The notes under the pieces were generated by a model that was not told the origin of the DNA, did no database searches, and was given only the letters and a program-made list of their open reading frames with translations. A program made the position numbers and the translations under genes. Positions 27,101 to 39,100 of a DNA stretch of 64,000 nucleotides are shown here, piece by piece. Position 1 is the first letter of the stretch. The number at the start of each line of letters is the position of its first letter. The stretch spans positions 2,016,572 to 2,080,571 of the forward strand of contig RSEF01000020.1 of NCBI GenBank assembly GCA_003993805.1, written 5' to 3'. Source of the DNA: Himantopus leucocephalus. Its lineage: Eukaryota > Chordata > Aves > Charadriiformes > Recurvirostridae.

Positions 27101-30100
27101 ACACTGAAACAAGTTACCCAGGGAAGTTGTGGAAGTCCCATCCCTGGAGGTGTTCAAGGCCAAGTTGGATGGGGCTTGGAGCAACCTGGGCTGGTGGGAG
27201 GTGTCCCTGCCCAGGGCAGGGGGGGTGGAACTAGATGGACTTTAAGGTCCCTTCCAACCTAAACCATTCTGTGATGGGTCGTGGTTTGGAGGAGCTTAGG
27301 CACATGGTTCATTTCTAAGATAGAATCCATGAGCTGTTCAAAGGAGGCTCTGCAGCAGCTTCTACTCAGGACACCCAGGTGTCCCCACCCTCAGGTTTTA
27401 TGCCTTGAGAGCCCAAAACCACACCTGCATCTTCCTTACTCCGAGGCTGAGCCATGAGATCTGGCCTATTCCTGCCCCAACCCCAGCCAGAAGTGGGGAT
27501 GTCTGTCCTGAGAATGTTTTGGTAGAAGTTGGCCTGTGGACACCATGGCAAAGGGTGTGTACATTTTTGTAAAGGTTTATAAAGTCAGATCATTGTAACT
27601 ATACTTAAAGTACCTGGAGTGGCCTGAGTTTTTGACGTTGCAAACTGTTTTAGGTTGTAAAAATAGGGAAAAGACTTGTTTGGCCATGGGGTCACAAATG
27701 GTAGTTATAAACAAAAGCTGTCCCCAACTATGGCAATGGGGTTATGTAAAGTGAAATGTTCACAAGCTGTTGCGGTCCTTAAGTTATCATATGATTAAAA
27801 AAGAAGGTCGGGGAACATCTAGTGCTGTTACCTGTTTCAAATAAACCTTGTGAACTCCAGGTCACCCCATGTACCTTCTAAGAGGGCTTTCTCTGATAAC
27901 TTTGACCCAGAGACCTTGCAGCTCCCAGGCTGCACCTCTTGAGCATCTTCTGTTTGTCATGCAGCATCCCCCTCCTCTCGTGCTTGGTCTGAGGTCATCT
28001 TTTGAATTTGCTGGCCAGTGTCAGGCTGGTTGGGTGATGTCGGGACAGGGCTGAGCAGGGAACAGTGGTGTCTGATGCTAAATGCTTAATGCCTTAAGCA
28101 TAGGGCTGCATCCATCTGCCTGGTACCATCTCCACTGGGGGCAAAGCTGCAACATGAGCTCGCTCCTCATAAGACATCAGAGAATCCACATGAGAGCCAC
28201 CGCTGGCGGGACGACCCCAGCCGGGGAGAGCTCCTGTTGGGGACCTCACAGTGCGAGGCGCCGGGGAACAAATCGTGAGACGCAAGTCCATAGGAAAATA
28301 ACTATTAATTCTGGTGCTCGTGGAGCTGCTTGTTTTTTGTCTCCCTTCATTGTCTGTATAATTTAGAGATGATTTTTCCATCTCGGCTTATGAAATATTG
28401 AGAGCTTCAGGATTTTGCGCAACCTTCACCAAAAGTGTCAGAAGCCCCAGCGAGCTAAACTTTCTGAAATTAAATGTTTTATTGATGTGCCTTGCCAGCA
28501 GCCCTGCCGGGGGGGGGCCAGGAGGTGCTGGTGGATCTGCCCGTTCCCAACCCGCTTTGCTGCCCGAGCATCGCTTCGCAGGCTGCTCCAGGTATTTGTG
28601 TGCTGATACTTGATTGTGATTATCTTTTTTTTTTTTTTTTTTTTTTTNAATTGCTGCTCTTAATTGAGGTTTGGAGGTGGGAGGGTAGCTGTAAATCTGT
28701 GCCCCCTCTGCCTGCAGCTGGGCTGCCCTCCTTGGAGCGACAGGCTCAGCCAGCCAAGGCTGCAGCAGCTTCATGTGCTCCTACAACAGCCCAAAGTCTC
28801 CAGCCCAATTGTCTCCCCCCAGTTTTCACCCATCATCTTGCCTGTGCTGGGGGGGGCCCATCCTCCATGTGAGGAAAACATAGCCCGTGGCTTCATGCTG
28901 CATGCTGTGCCTGCTCGCAGAATGCTTTTTAATACTTCCTTTAAAGCACTTCTTTTTTTTCTCTCCCCCCTTTACAGCCTTTTCCCCTCCCAAAGGGAAG
29001 TAGAGGTACCTTAAACTAATTAGGAGTAAGAGGCAGAGAAGCTGGGGGTGAAAGGGTTAGGTGGGATGCCGGGGGGGGCAGTACTTCTAGAAGGTTTATG
29101 GACATGGCTTGGCAGTTAGCAGTAGCCTACCAAAGCGTTGGAAATTCCATAAAAAGAAGCATTTTGCTGTCTGTGAGCAACTAAATATCCCACCACACTT
29201 ATACCAACTGCGGAGAACTCAGCTTATGCGATTTCTGGGCTTTTAAAAAAACAGCATCCCTCGGCTTGGGCAATAGCAGGCTTTTAGTTTGCTGTCCTGG
29301 TACGTAGGTCTCTGGTTCTCAAAAAAAGTAGCTGGAGGGGAGAGGTGGCGTTGCCTGCAAAGGTTTGGAAAGAATTATATTGAGACCTGAACCTGCTCAG
29401 CTCAGAGAAATATGGACTGGAGTGGTGAATCCCTCCTGAGATCTTAAAATGTGCCTGTGCGTGGTCTGCAAGCAAAATGCAACTGTCGCTTCTCCTCGCC
29501 GGGTGGTTTTATGGGAGCTGGGAGGAGGATGGCATGGAGGAGGATGGTTTGGACAGTAACTGGAGGGGTGGTTGCCTCTTCTCCGGGGCAGTACCGCAGG
29601 CAGCCAGGGACACCCGTCTGCGTGGCGAGGAACGCTGTTGTGTAAATCTGTGTTTCCCCAGTGCCCGGCTTGAGGTGAATGGTGCTGGGCTGATGGGATT
29701 AGTCAGGGGCCGCCAGTTAATGTCTGTTGTTCACACCGCATGTCGGGGAGCGGCTATTCCAAATTTCCAGGAGGTTTGTAGGTGGCAGAGCTGCCACGTC
29801 TGTGTATTAAGGGGGGGGAATGGTCAAATGCGGTTGTGTCCAGTGGGTTTCTGTTATGAGCCTCCCTTGCTGCTCTGAGATCCCTGGTGGAGTTTACTCC
29901 CGGTATAAAACATTTCAGATTTACATTTTCCTTTAACACTTCCTCTTCGATCCGAGTAATATGTTACACATTTAATTGCCTTTCCTTTGAATTTTCCAGT
30001 CCTCGTTTGGTACCCTTGCAACATCAGTATCTTGTTATCTTGTTGTTGCTTCTAATTGCTAACACATGCCAGCTTTCCAGCACTGCAAACTCTGGTGCTG

Positions 30101-33100
30101 GGGCTTGGAGGGGAGTTTACAGGGAAACCTTCAGAAAATTAATTCGCTAGTTTACCCAACGGCTCATCCAGATTTCAAAATTGAGGGCTAAGACGACGGC
30201 TGATTTACACCCAGTGCTGCGTCGGGCAGAGCTGATTTGGGGAGGGTCGCTCCGGTGGAAACGACCAGCCGAGCCCTCCTTTCCTCTCTCCGCTGTCTCA
30301 CTGTTATTGCCGGCCATAAACAAATTACGTGTATTTAAGAAGTTAATGTCGGCGCTGGTAGGTGTGTGCTTGGTGACATCAGCTGGCGAGCAGCCTGGCA
30401 GCAGCGCGGCGCAGGCAGGGAGCCGAGGGTGTGTGCCTCTAAGCTGGGTATTCTGGCAAGGTGGAGAGCTGGTCTGTTTGGCAGGACCTTCCCATCTGGG
30501 ATCCATCTGTGTTTCCCTGGAATCGGACAGGCGGCTCCAGGCAGTGAGAAATCGCAGATGTGCGGGACCTGACACATGTCCAGCTAATGAAAGGAGAAGG
30601 CAGGCTGGGCTCCGGCTGCGCTCGAAGATCACGAGCGGAGGAGGAGGAAGAGCGCTTTTATTTATATTCCAAAGAAACTAGGTGTATTCAACAGCAGCTG
30701 GATCGTTGCAACCTTGCTGTTTAGGGTAAGCGATAGAGGGGTCTGTTTTTAAAGGGGACTGGGGAGGGCGCAGTGTATCGGGGGGGGGGCTGTGGGGGAT
30801 GCTTGGGGGGGATGCTCAGCCGCCCTGCCGCCAAGGAGGTTTGGAGAGCGAGGTGGCTTTCGCTGCTGCTTTGGGGAGAACCTCAACCTTGAGGACAGGT
30901 AGAGGGAGAGGGTGGGAGCGGCACCGGCCCCCCCAGCCTGCCCCCAGTCCACTGCAGTGGCTCTGCTGGGGGAAACTTCAATAGAGGAGCCGGCTGCACG
31001 CCTGGATTCTGCAGCTGAAAAAATACTAAACTCTCTCAGAGGAGAGCTGCGTTAGAGCTCTCTCTACGTTGCTATGGAATGTTTTGGGGGGTTTTCTTTC
31101 TTATTTGTATTTCCCCCCCTCTGCCTTTAGCAGAAGGCTGGGATTCAGCGTTTTCTGGGAAAATGGAAAAGCAGGAAGGTTTTTGTGTGTTTGAGCAGAA
31201 TGTGTTTTTCCGCTGTGCCTAGCCTTACTCTTGTCGCTGCATGCTGATATTGAAGCTGGGGGGGCAACTCTGCAGAGGTGGATTTCTTCCACCGCCTCCC
31301 AAATTTGCTTAATTTTCTCTGGTGTTTTTGGCGCTTCTCTGCATTGTGGCAGAGGCTGCTCCCTTTTTGTCTTTGCGCTCCTTGAGCAGCAACTGATGCT
31401 ACCAGCATCTAAATCTCTCCGATCAATTTTGTGATACCAGAACAGACCTCCCTGCCCTAGATATTTTCGCTGTCGGGCTGCAGGCTGCTGTATTTTCTCT
31501 CACTCCATTGTAATCTCCCGATCCTGCATCATGTGTATTTTAAATCTGCATTTCCCCCCACACACCCCCTCCCTGTTTTTTGGGAGGGTTCAGCAGTTGA
31601 AATTGCTCCTCCAACCCTCCGGAGCAGCTTGTTGTAAAGATCCCTCTGTTGCATGTTTGCTGAGCCGCTGCCCCGGGTGTACACTCTGCAAAATATTACC
31701 GTCTTTTTCTCCCCCCCCCCTCCCTGCAGCACTCGGCTCCTGCACGATGGTATTTGCAGTCCATTTTTTGTGCCGGAGAGATCCTGCCCAGCTGCGGGAG
31801 ATGCACCAAAACCCAGCACTCAAAGTTTGGGGAGCTAAAATGTGGCTGAGGATGGCTTGCTATCGAGCTGGAAAAAGAGAGAGCAATATTTGCTGGGCTG
31901 TCTGGTGCAGGAGGATTCCCTTCAGGGCACTTTGCCGTTGCTTTGTCGGGGTTAGTTTTAAGCGTGCCAAATGACAGGGTTTCCCCGGGGAGAGCGCGGT
32001 GCAGCCTGGCCGGGCTCCCTGGCATGGGCTTGTCCGGCCACTGCATGTGGCACCTTAAGGCTTTCCTTCTCTTGCAGCATGCAAAAGCATTAGGGTATAG
32101 CCTTTAAAAAAAAAATATATATATATATATATATAGTAAGTCTGCTTCTATAGACATGGAAAACACCTTCCTATGTGTCCCTCGCTGTCCCTGGAGAGGA
32201 GGCAGAAGGAGCGCGTGCCGCTCTGTGACTTCAGCGTCTCAAAGCGCACCAGCACAAAGGAGGAAAAAAACCAAAAAAATCTCCAGCAAAGCCCTACAGA
32301 GTGTGACAATGTCTAAAAGCAAAAGAGCCGTGCTCCTCTGCTGCGGCTCTCCCGAAGACTTCCCGAATTTGTGAACACAGCACAGCGTGTTGGAGCATCC
32401 GCTCCTGCGGTCTCTTTGCAGGTCGGGCTCTGATTAAGCAAACGGAAGTTTTGCCGGCATCAGGGTGGCATGATTTGGCCATTAAACAACTAATTTGCCG
32501 GTGTCTTGCTCAAGCCCTGCAGGGAAACTTTTTTTTTCTTCTCAGGTTCCTCAATTTTTGGAAAGGATTTGGGGTGCCTGATGAGCTGAGTGCTTAGGTG
32601 AGAGAGGTGTGGTGTGTTTTGGGGAAGAGGGTGGCTTGAAACTTGGTGCCCAGTCATAAGAATTTTACAGAAATGGCGTGGTGCATCCAAGTGAAGACTT
32701 TTTTCTTTTTTCAGAGTTGTCTGCTGGATGATGTGATTTTTCACTATTAATACGGAGAAGATGTGTAGTCTGATTTTATTTTTTTTTGGGACTGCCTAGG
32801 GTTCACCTAAATGACTGTGGGTGCTCCCCAGCCAGGTACCCCTACCCCTGCACATCCACCAGTGAGAGAAACCTGCAAATGATGCAAAATGAAAAGACCC
32901 CAGTGTAAGAAACAAGGTAAAAGGGGTAAAGCAAAGGCAGTTTGAAGAAATACTGCCAACAGGAAAGTGCAGTAAGCCAAGCGAAGGATTTGAAGGGTCT
33001 GAGGAAGGAGCAGAATTGCTCAAGGCAAGGAGAATAAATCGTTAATCTGAGAAGTCTATTACACAGGGAATGCCCCGAGGAAAAGAGCAGAAACTCCATT

Positions 33101-36100
33101 TAATAGTGAAAAGGCCAAAACAGTGCTGCCAAGTCGGGTTCTGCTCTGCCCGGGGATTGGAGCCACGGCCCCTGCTTACTTCCAAGATGCTGCTATTTTT
33201 GCAAGTTGCATCTGCTGGTTTTTGCAGCGACTTGTTTAAACCCGCTGAAGCCAAAAGTGAAGGGAGCTTTTCTCCCGTGAGCCATGGGGTCAGGCGCTTG
33301 GGTTTTTTTTTTTCTTCTGTTTGATGCCTCTTAGTCTTGCAGGACCAGTGTTCCTGAGAGAGCGGGGTTTTACTTCTTAATGCTGCCCTGTCTGTCGGCT
33401 CGAGTGTGAATCCCAAATTATTTTACAGGGCTTTGTCACGCGTCGCTCATAGTGGATTTTGGCTTGTAGCAGTTATTATTGGGGGACAGTAGGCAAGAGG
33501 GAAGGAGCACGGTTTGACTCCAGGAGCTGAGTTTTCAAGGCAACTGGCTCTTCAGTCCCCAAATTGACCATAAACGCAGTAACCATCAGCAGCATTTTGC
33601 AGGAGGCAGCGCTCTCCCACGGTTATGCGCTGGGATGGACGAGCCAGGTGGCCTCTTGTTTTTTCCAGCTCTTTTTTTTTTTAGGGTTTGGACAAAAAAC
33701 AAGATTTGTTTGACGTGCATGTGTGATGTTTATAGTATAGCTGGATAGCTGAGTAAAGTCATTTGAGGACTTGGGCATATGTAGCAGATTTAAGGCAACG
33801 CTGGCTAGTTCTTAAATGTGAACAGGAGATGGTTGTAATCTGTTGCCTGTTGGGTTTTTTGCCATAATAAGAGCTGGCTTATCTATACTTGTTCTGGGCT
33901 AGACTGTAAGCTTGCTTTTACCATGTCATCTAGTGACTATTTCCATATCAGATTGCTTGTTAGAATCTAGGTATGAAATGTGTTTCGACAGACACTCCAG
34001 AGCGGTCCCTGGGGGCGGCATCACTGCAGGTCTCTGGGAGCCTGTTCAACTTTTATTTTTATGATGGAGACTGTCTTAATTCATGCAGCGTTCGGGGAAT
34101 GGCTGGAAAAACCTTTGTTCAGAGCAAGCGCAGAAGCTGGGAAGAACTGGTGAGCGATGATCCCGCAGTTAAAGTGCAGCACGGAGAGGCTTGGGTTCAG
34201 TTCCTGGGTCTGCAAGCAATTTTCTGAGGCAAGACCTTGACCTTAGTGCTGCTTTGTGTGTTGGCGGCTTATGTCCAAAAGGACAATAGCGATTTCAGAG
34301 GTTTCAAAGCATTTTAAAGTGTAACTATCGTGCCTTTTATTGGGCTGGGCAGTGGCATTTTTATAAGCTAAGCTTAAGGTTTTAGAATAACGTGTATTGA
34401 ATTTCCTTGGTGCGCTCCCGGCTGCAGGACTCCTGTCTTTCATGTCGGTGGCAGCAGGACTTGTGCTGTTGAAGGAGGACAGTCACAGGTGGCCAGAAGA
34501 CCATTTGGAAGAACCAGGACTGTTGCAGATCTGCTGCTTGGTTCCTTTCCGGTCCTATGGAAACTACAAAGGCAAGAGTCAGTTTTCCTTCCAGCAACAG
34601 GACGCCACAACCTGACGATGGGATGCTGCATATCCATCCCTTTCAAAGGCAGCTCTGTCACCAAAAAAAACCCAAGAAAGCCCCCAAAGTATTGATAACC
34701 GTCATTGAGCTCGCCCCAAACGAGGGGAGGAGGAGGAGTGCGCTGCAGCCCCGAAACAGCTCGAACCTGTTGCTCCGTGGCAAGCTGTGAATGTTTAAAG
34801 ACCCGGTATTAGTTAGGATGCTGGCGGAGCGTCGGGGGGAGCGGGTTATTGTGCGGGGAACAGATGTGCCGTGCGCTGTTGCCGCGTGCCGGCTCTGTGC
34901 CGCTGCTCCCGGCACCAGGTGCAGCCATTGTTCCGGCTGGTCCCTATTCATCCGCCCTCGGCTGCCGCTCCGCGCCCGCTCCCTCATTGTTTCTCCAGGA
35001 AATTAGCATTAAAAACCCATCCGAAACCCCCACGTCCCTCAACTGCAGGTGACTGTTATTGGCCCCAGCTGCCACCCTTGTGCTTGATTACTTCCATATG
35101 GGGTTGTAGCAAGAAGTAGGATCCACTTATTGATTTATTTTTTTTTAAATACTTTTTCCCCCTTTTTTTTATGCCCCCCCACCCCACACAGACGCTTCAG
35201 CACTCACAAGGAACAAAACCTTGAAATCTATTAAGCCCGCGATAGGCTCCAGTTGCTATTACAACTGGGATGAACATTTTACAAGCAGAGCTAATTACAC
35301 CCTCTCCCTGCTTTCTTCCTTTCTTCAGCCCCCACCCCATAAATGTAAAATAACCAGAGGGCAATTGGTAGTAAATTAAATCTTTGCAGTGTCCTGAGAG
35401 GAGGTTTTCTTGCTAGCAGGAAGAAGTCTGCTGGGCTTTAGATGTTTGGTTATGTGGTTTGTTTTTTTTTTTTTTTAANCTCACCTATTAGACAGGCGGA
35501 TCGCAGCCTGAGTCTGGATAGAAAAGGAAAAAAAAATAATTGAACGAGTTGGTTGTTAATTTGTGAGTGTAGTCAACTGTTGAGAGGAGCCAAAGAAACT
35601 ACACCCCAACAGACATAAAATTCTAGGAACACCACCACCCCCCCCGTACGATTCATCCACAGGACAGCAGTTGCATCAAACCCCAAACCCCTGAAATCTC
35701 TTCTGGGTTTCCTGCTGGCAGAGTGGCACAGAGCAGCCTGGGTTTGCCTCGAGGTGAGATGTGCTGCAGTTAGTAACGGCGGGAGAGGGGGGAGCATCTC
35801 TTGCTGCCCTACCTAGGACTTGAAAATGAACCCGTTCTGCAGAAGCAGGGAGCATCTCCAACGAGGAGTACAGGTGGGTCATGTCCTGTGACAAGGGGAC
35901 CAGCCCACGCAGCCCTGACCTACTTTGTGCTGGGCAGGAATGAGTGGCAGCTTGTGTCTGTGATGCAGGCATCAGACATAGCTTTCCTCTGTGCTTCTGC
36001 CCAAACAACATGGGTGACAGAGCCCTCTCCAAGTCTGGAGGTTAGTTGGTCCGAGTATACACTTCCCTGGAAAACGCTAGGGGTTCCCTTATGACACATG

Positions 36101-39100
36101 GGGCTTCCCAAAGGAGTTTGGTTATGCCATAGCGTTGCGGCTGACAAGGTTTGTGCTGGTGGCTCCTGACAGAGCAGCTTGCTGGGGCATGATGGTCCTC
36201 AAAGCACCATGACCGAGGTGTTGCACGCTATTGCCTGGGCCTGAGCAGGCTGCTTGTAGATGAAAGCCCATCAAAGCCCCGTAAGCCTCAGCCATTATGG
36301 CTTGTGAGGCTATTTCATAGATAATCAGTAGGCTTTGTGACTTTGCGTTCTTGGTGGTGCATCAGCAGCCACTTCCATGGGATCTGCCTTGTTCCCTGCT
36401 GGTGATGCACCGGGCAGCCCAGAACAGCTCAGGCTGAGACCTGGCAGGGTGCTCCGGTGTGACAGTAGTGTCACAGTCTCCTGTTGCAGTACAGATACGT
36501 GGATGCAAACCTCTGTCTAGAAAAAACCCTAGATGTTCTCCTCTCTCCTCAGAGCAACCAGTTACCAACTGTGAATTGTCCAGATTGAAGCAGAAACCAG
36601 GGAAATAGGTACAGACTTTTTTAGTTTACTTCTCCGCTTTTTTTGTCAGATTATGATGAGTCTTTAGTAAATAGCTCACACCAGCGGAGGACCCTTATTA
36701 GGATGCTTGGGATCATCAAGTCTCTAGACTTGCTTTCTCCCCAAGTCAGAGAAGGGAATTTCCATTCCCCCGATGTCTTTTACATGGAAGATATGTTCAA
36801 AACAGACAATGACTTTTTATTCTGATAACGCAGCCCCCTTGGGCAAAGAGTCTCTATTGCTACTCTGGAAGTAGATTCTGCAGAGTCTTGCTTGGATACA
36901 GAAGTTTTTGGGAATGGGTGGGGCTTGGTTGGTTGACCTCAAGATTAGGAATGCAGATTTACAGATGGGGAATGGACTTGTCCGAAGACGTGGTGTCACA
37001 GCATTGGTTCTTTGCCATTTGTCAGGTTGACCTCCACCTTCAGGTCCATCCTGCCTTGGCAGGTGGGACCCACCAATGTAATTTGTGAGAAGGGTTTAAA
37101 ATAAAAATTCTGATTGGCATTTGAGGAGATGGGTTTAGCTGAAGTACTCAGGTTATTTACTGCACGTACCTCCTTCCTGATACAGACCCGTCCTGGCTTG
37201 GCTGCCCAGCATGGACCACCCAGATCTTCCTGGGAAGCAGCTGTGCAGGTGCAATGGTGTAGGTTGTGCACATCTGGTAGTGGACTTTGGGGGGGGAAAG
37301 GGGGCCGAGAAAAAACAAAACAAAAAAAATCAGCCCCTTAGAGGTGCTGTGCAGCATGGGGAGAGCCACCAGCTAAATCGGGTCAGAAGGATGGATGAAG
37401 CTCTCAAGATAGCCTCAAGAGTATCTTGAGCGATTTTCCTCGTACTTGTTTTAAACCCTTCAAAGTCAAATCTCAAACTTAGGGGGTTTCTTCTCCCTAA
37501 TTAAATTAACAGGCCATATGGTGTTTACTGTGAGCGCCTGCAATATGGAAGGAGCTACCTCCTGGATCACTTTCTTTTTTTCAAAAGAAGCTGCTTTACC
37601 TGATGTCGCTGTTCTGAAATGTTCTTTTCAGCAGCGGGCGCGAGGGGTTATTTCAGCCACCTCGCTGCTGTTGGTGTCACCTTCTGGTCCTGGGGATGAG
37701 CTGTATCATCACCTTTTCTGTTTCTGCAGCCTTCTTTGTCTTCTCCCGTCTTTTGTAATGCCATTTTGCTGCTTAGTGGGAGTGTGTACAGGTCAGGGGT
37801 TTTTCATGCTTTTTCACATGCAGGTAATGATTCTTGTTCTTGGAGCGGAAGAGCACAGAAAACCACTCGGGGTGGTGGGTTGTTGGGGGGTGGTAGTTAT
37901 TTTTGAACAACTACTACTAATTTTTTTTGTTGAGGGTAGAATCAGCACCTCAGGAGTATGTGAAACTGAAACTTTTGTAGAGTTCTTTATTAACGGGCTG
38001 TTTTTAAAAATAAAAAAAAAGTTACTTTGCACATGCTGCTTTTATCTTTACATCAAATCTGGAGGAAACGAAGACTTTGAGGCAGAAAACCATTGGTTTA
38101 TTATCAGCCCCTTACATTTAGATGAACAGGAAAGTAGGGTAAGAATCTCTAAACTGGTAGGGGAAAGGAAGGAATGAAAAGTCTCGGATCTTGCCATCTA
38201 TTTTCAGCTACTCTAACTCATTTTGTAGGGTTTTTTGGTAAGCATAATTCTTGTGAGTGAGTGGACTTTGCCGTGAGCTCATCCTGCATCTCTCCAGTGG
38301 TGTACGTTAACATTTCTCTGCTATCTTAACTTGTTGATGCATCTGTTCTGTAGGGGCTTGGTGTTAAAAACGGAGCTGGGTGACCCTTCATCTTCAGCCG
38401 GGCTCAGCTGCTTCTGGGGTATCTGAGCTCCCAGAAACAGATACATTTGGGTCCGCTGAAAACGCCCTGCTGCATTAGCATATTCCCTGTAACGTATGCT
38501 CAAAGGGTGTTTCTTTGCAGAGCAGCCTCTCTAAAGATAGCATCGTGAAGTTCTGTGTTGTCAACCAGGGACACTTGATCTAAAAAACAACATTTGATAC
38601 ACAGACAAGGTTTGCAAGTGCCATCTGGATTCTGGGAGATGAGCTAGGTTGTCTCTGTTTTGCATACACTCACCAGGGGAAAAAAAAAGTATGTGTGGGC
38701 AGACTAATTCTTTGGGTTCACCTGAGCAGGACCGTTTAGTCCACATGAACGTCCTCGGTGACATGGGACACCAGTGTAATCCCATACTGCTGGGCAGGAT
38801 GCACTAGTACACCTTCTTAGGGTGCTGGAAACGATTCTGTACTTTAGTGGTATATTTATTGAAACATAGGTGGAATCAATATAAATTCTCTGGGGTCAGT
38901 AATATTTTAATCTACTATCAAGCATACTGCAAGGCAGAACCTGTAAATGAGGCACAGCCCTGCAGAAATGGACATATTTTTAGGGAGGTGGGGATGCAGA
39001 GTACGCAGATGTCTCTGTCTGGCTTCCGTTCTGCACGGTGGAGAGACTGTCCTCAAAAATATGCCAGCGCTAAGAGCAGAAACCTGGAGAACATGAACAT

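Noticed and set aside
27540..27860. AT-rich stretch with AATAAA near 27839, considered as an LTR or nested 3' end
   Set aside because: I could not find a TG...CA boundary, a target-site duplication or an upstream exon, so it is left as unannotated intron.
34619..34695. Small frame beginning MGCCIS, like a myristoylation signal
   Set aside because: It is 25 residues long in a low-complexity intronic stretch with a run of A. It has no splice context and no recognisable protein; it is likely chance.
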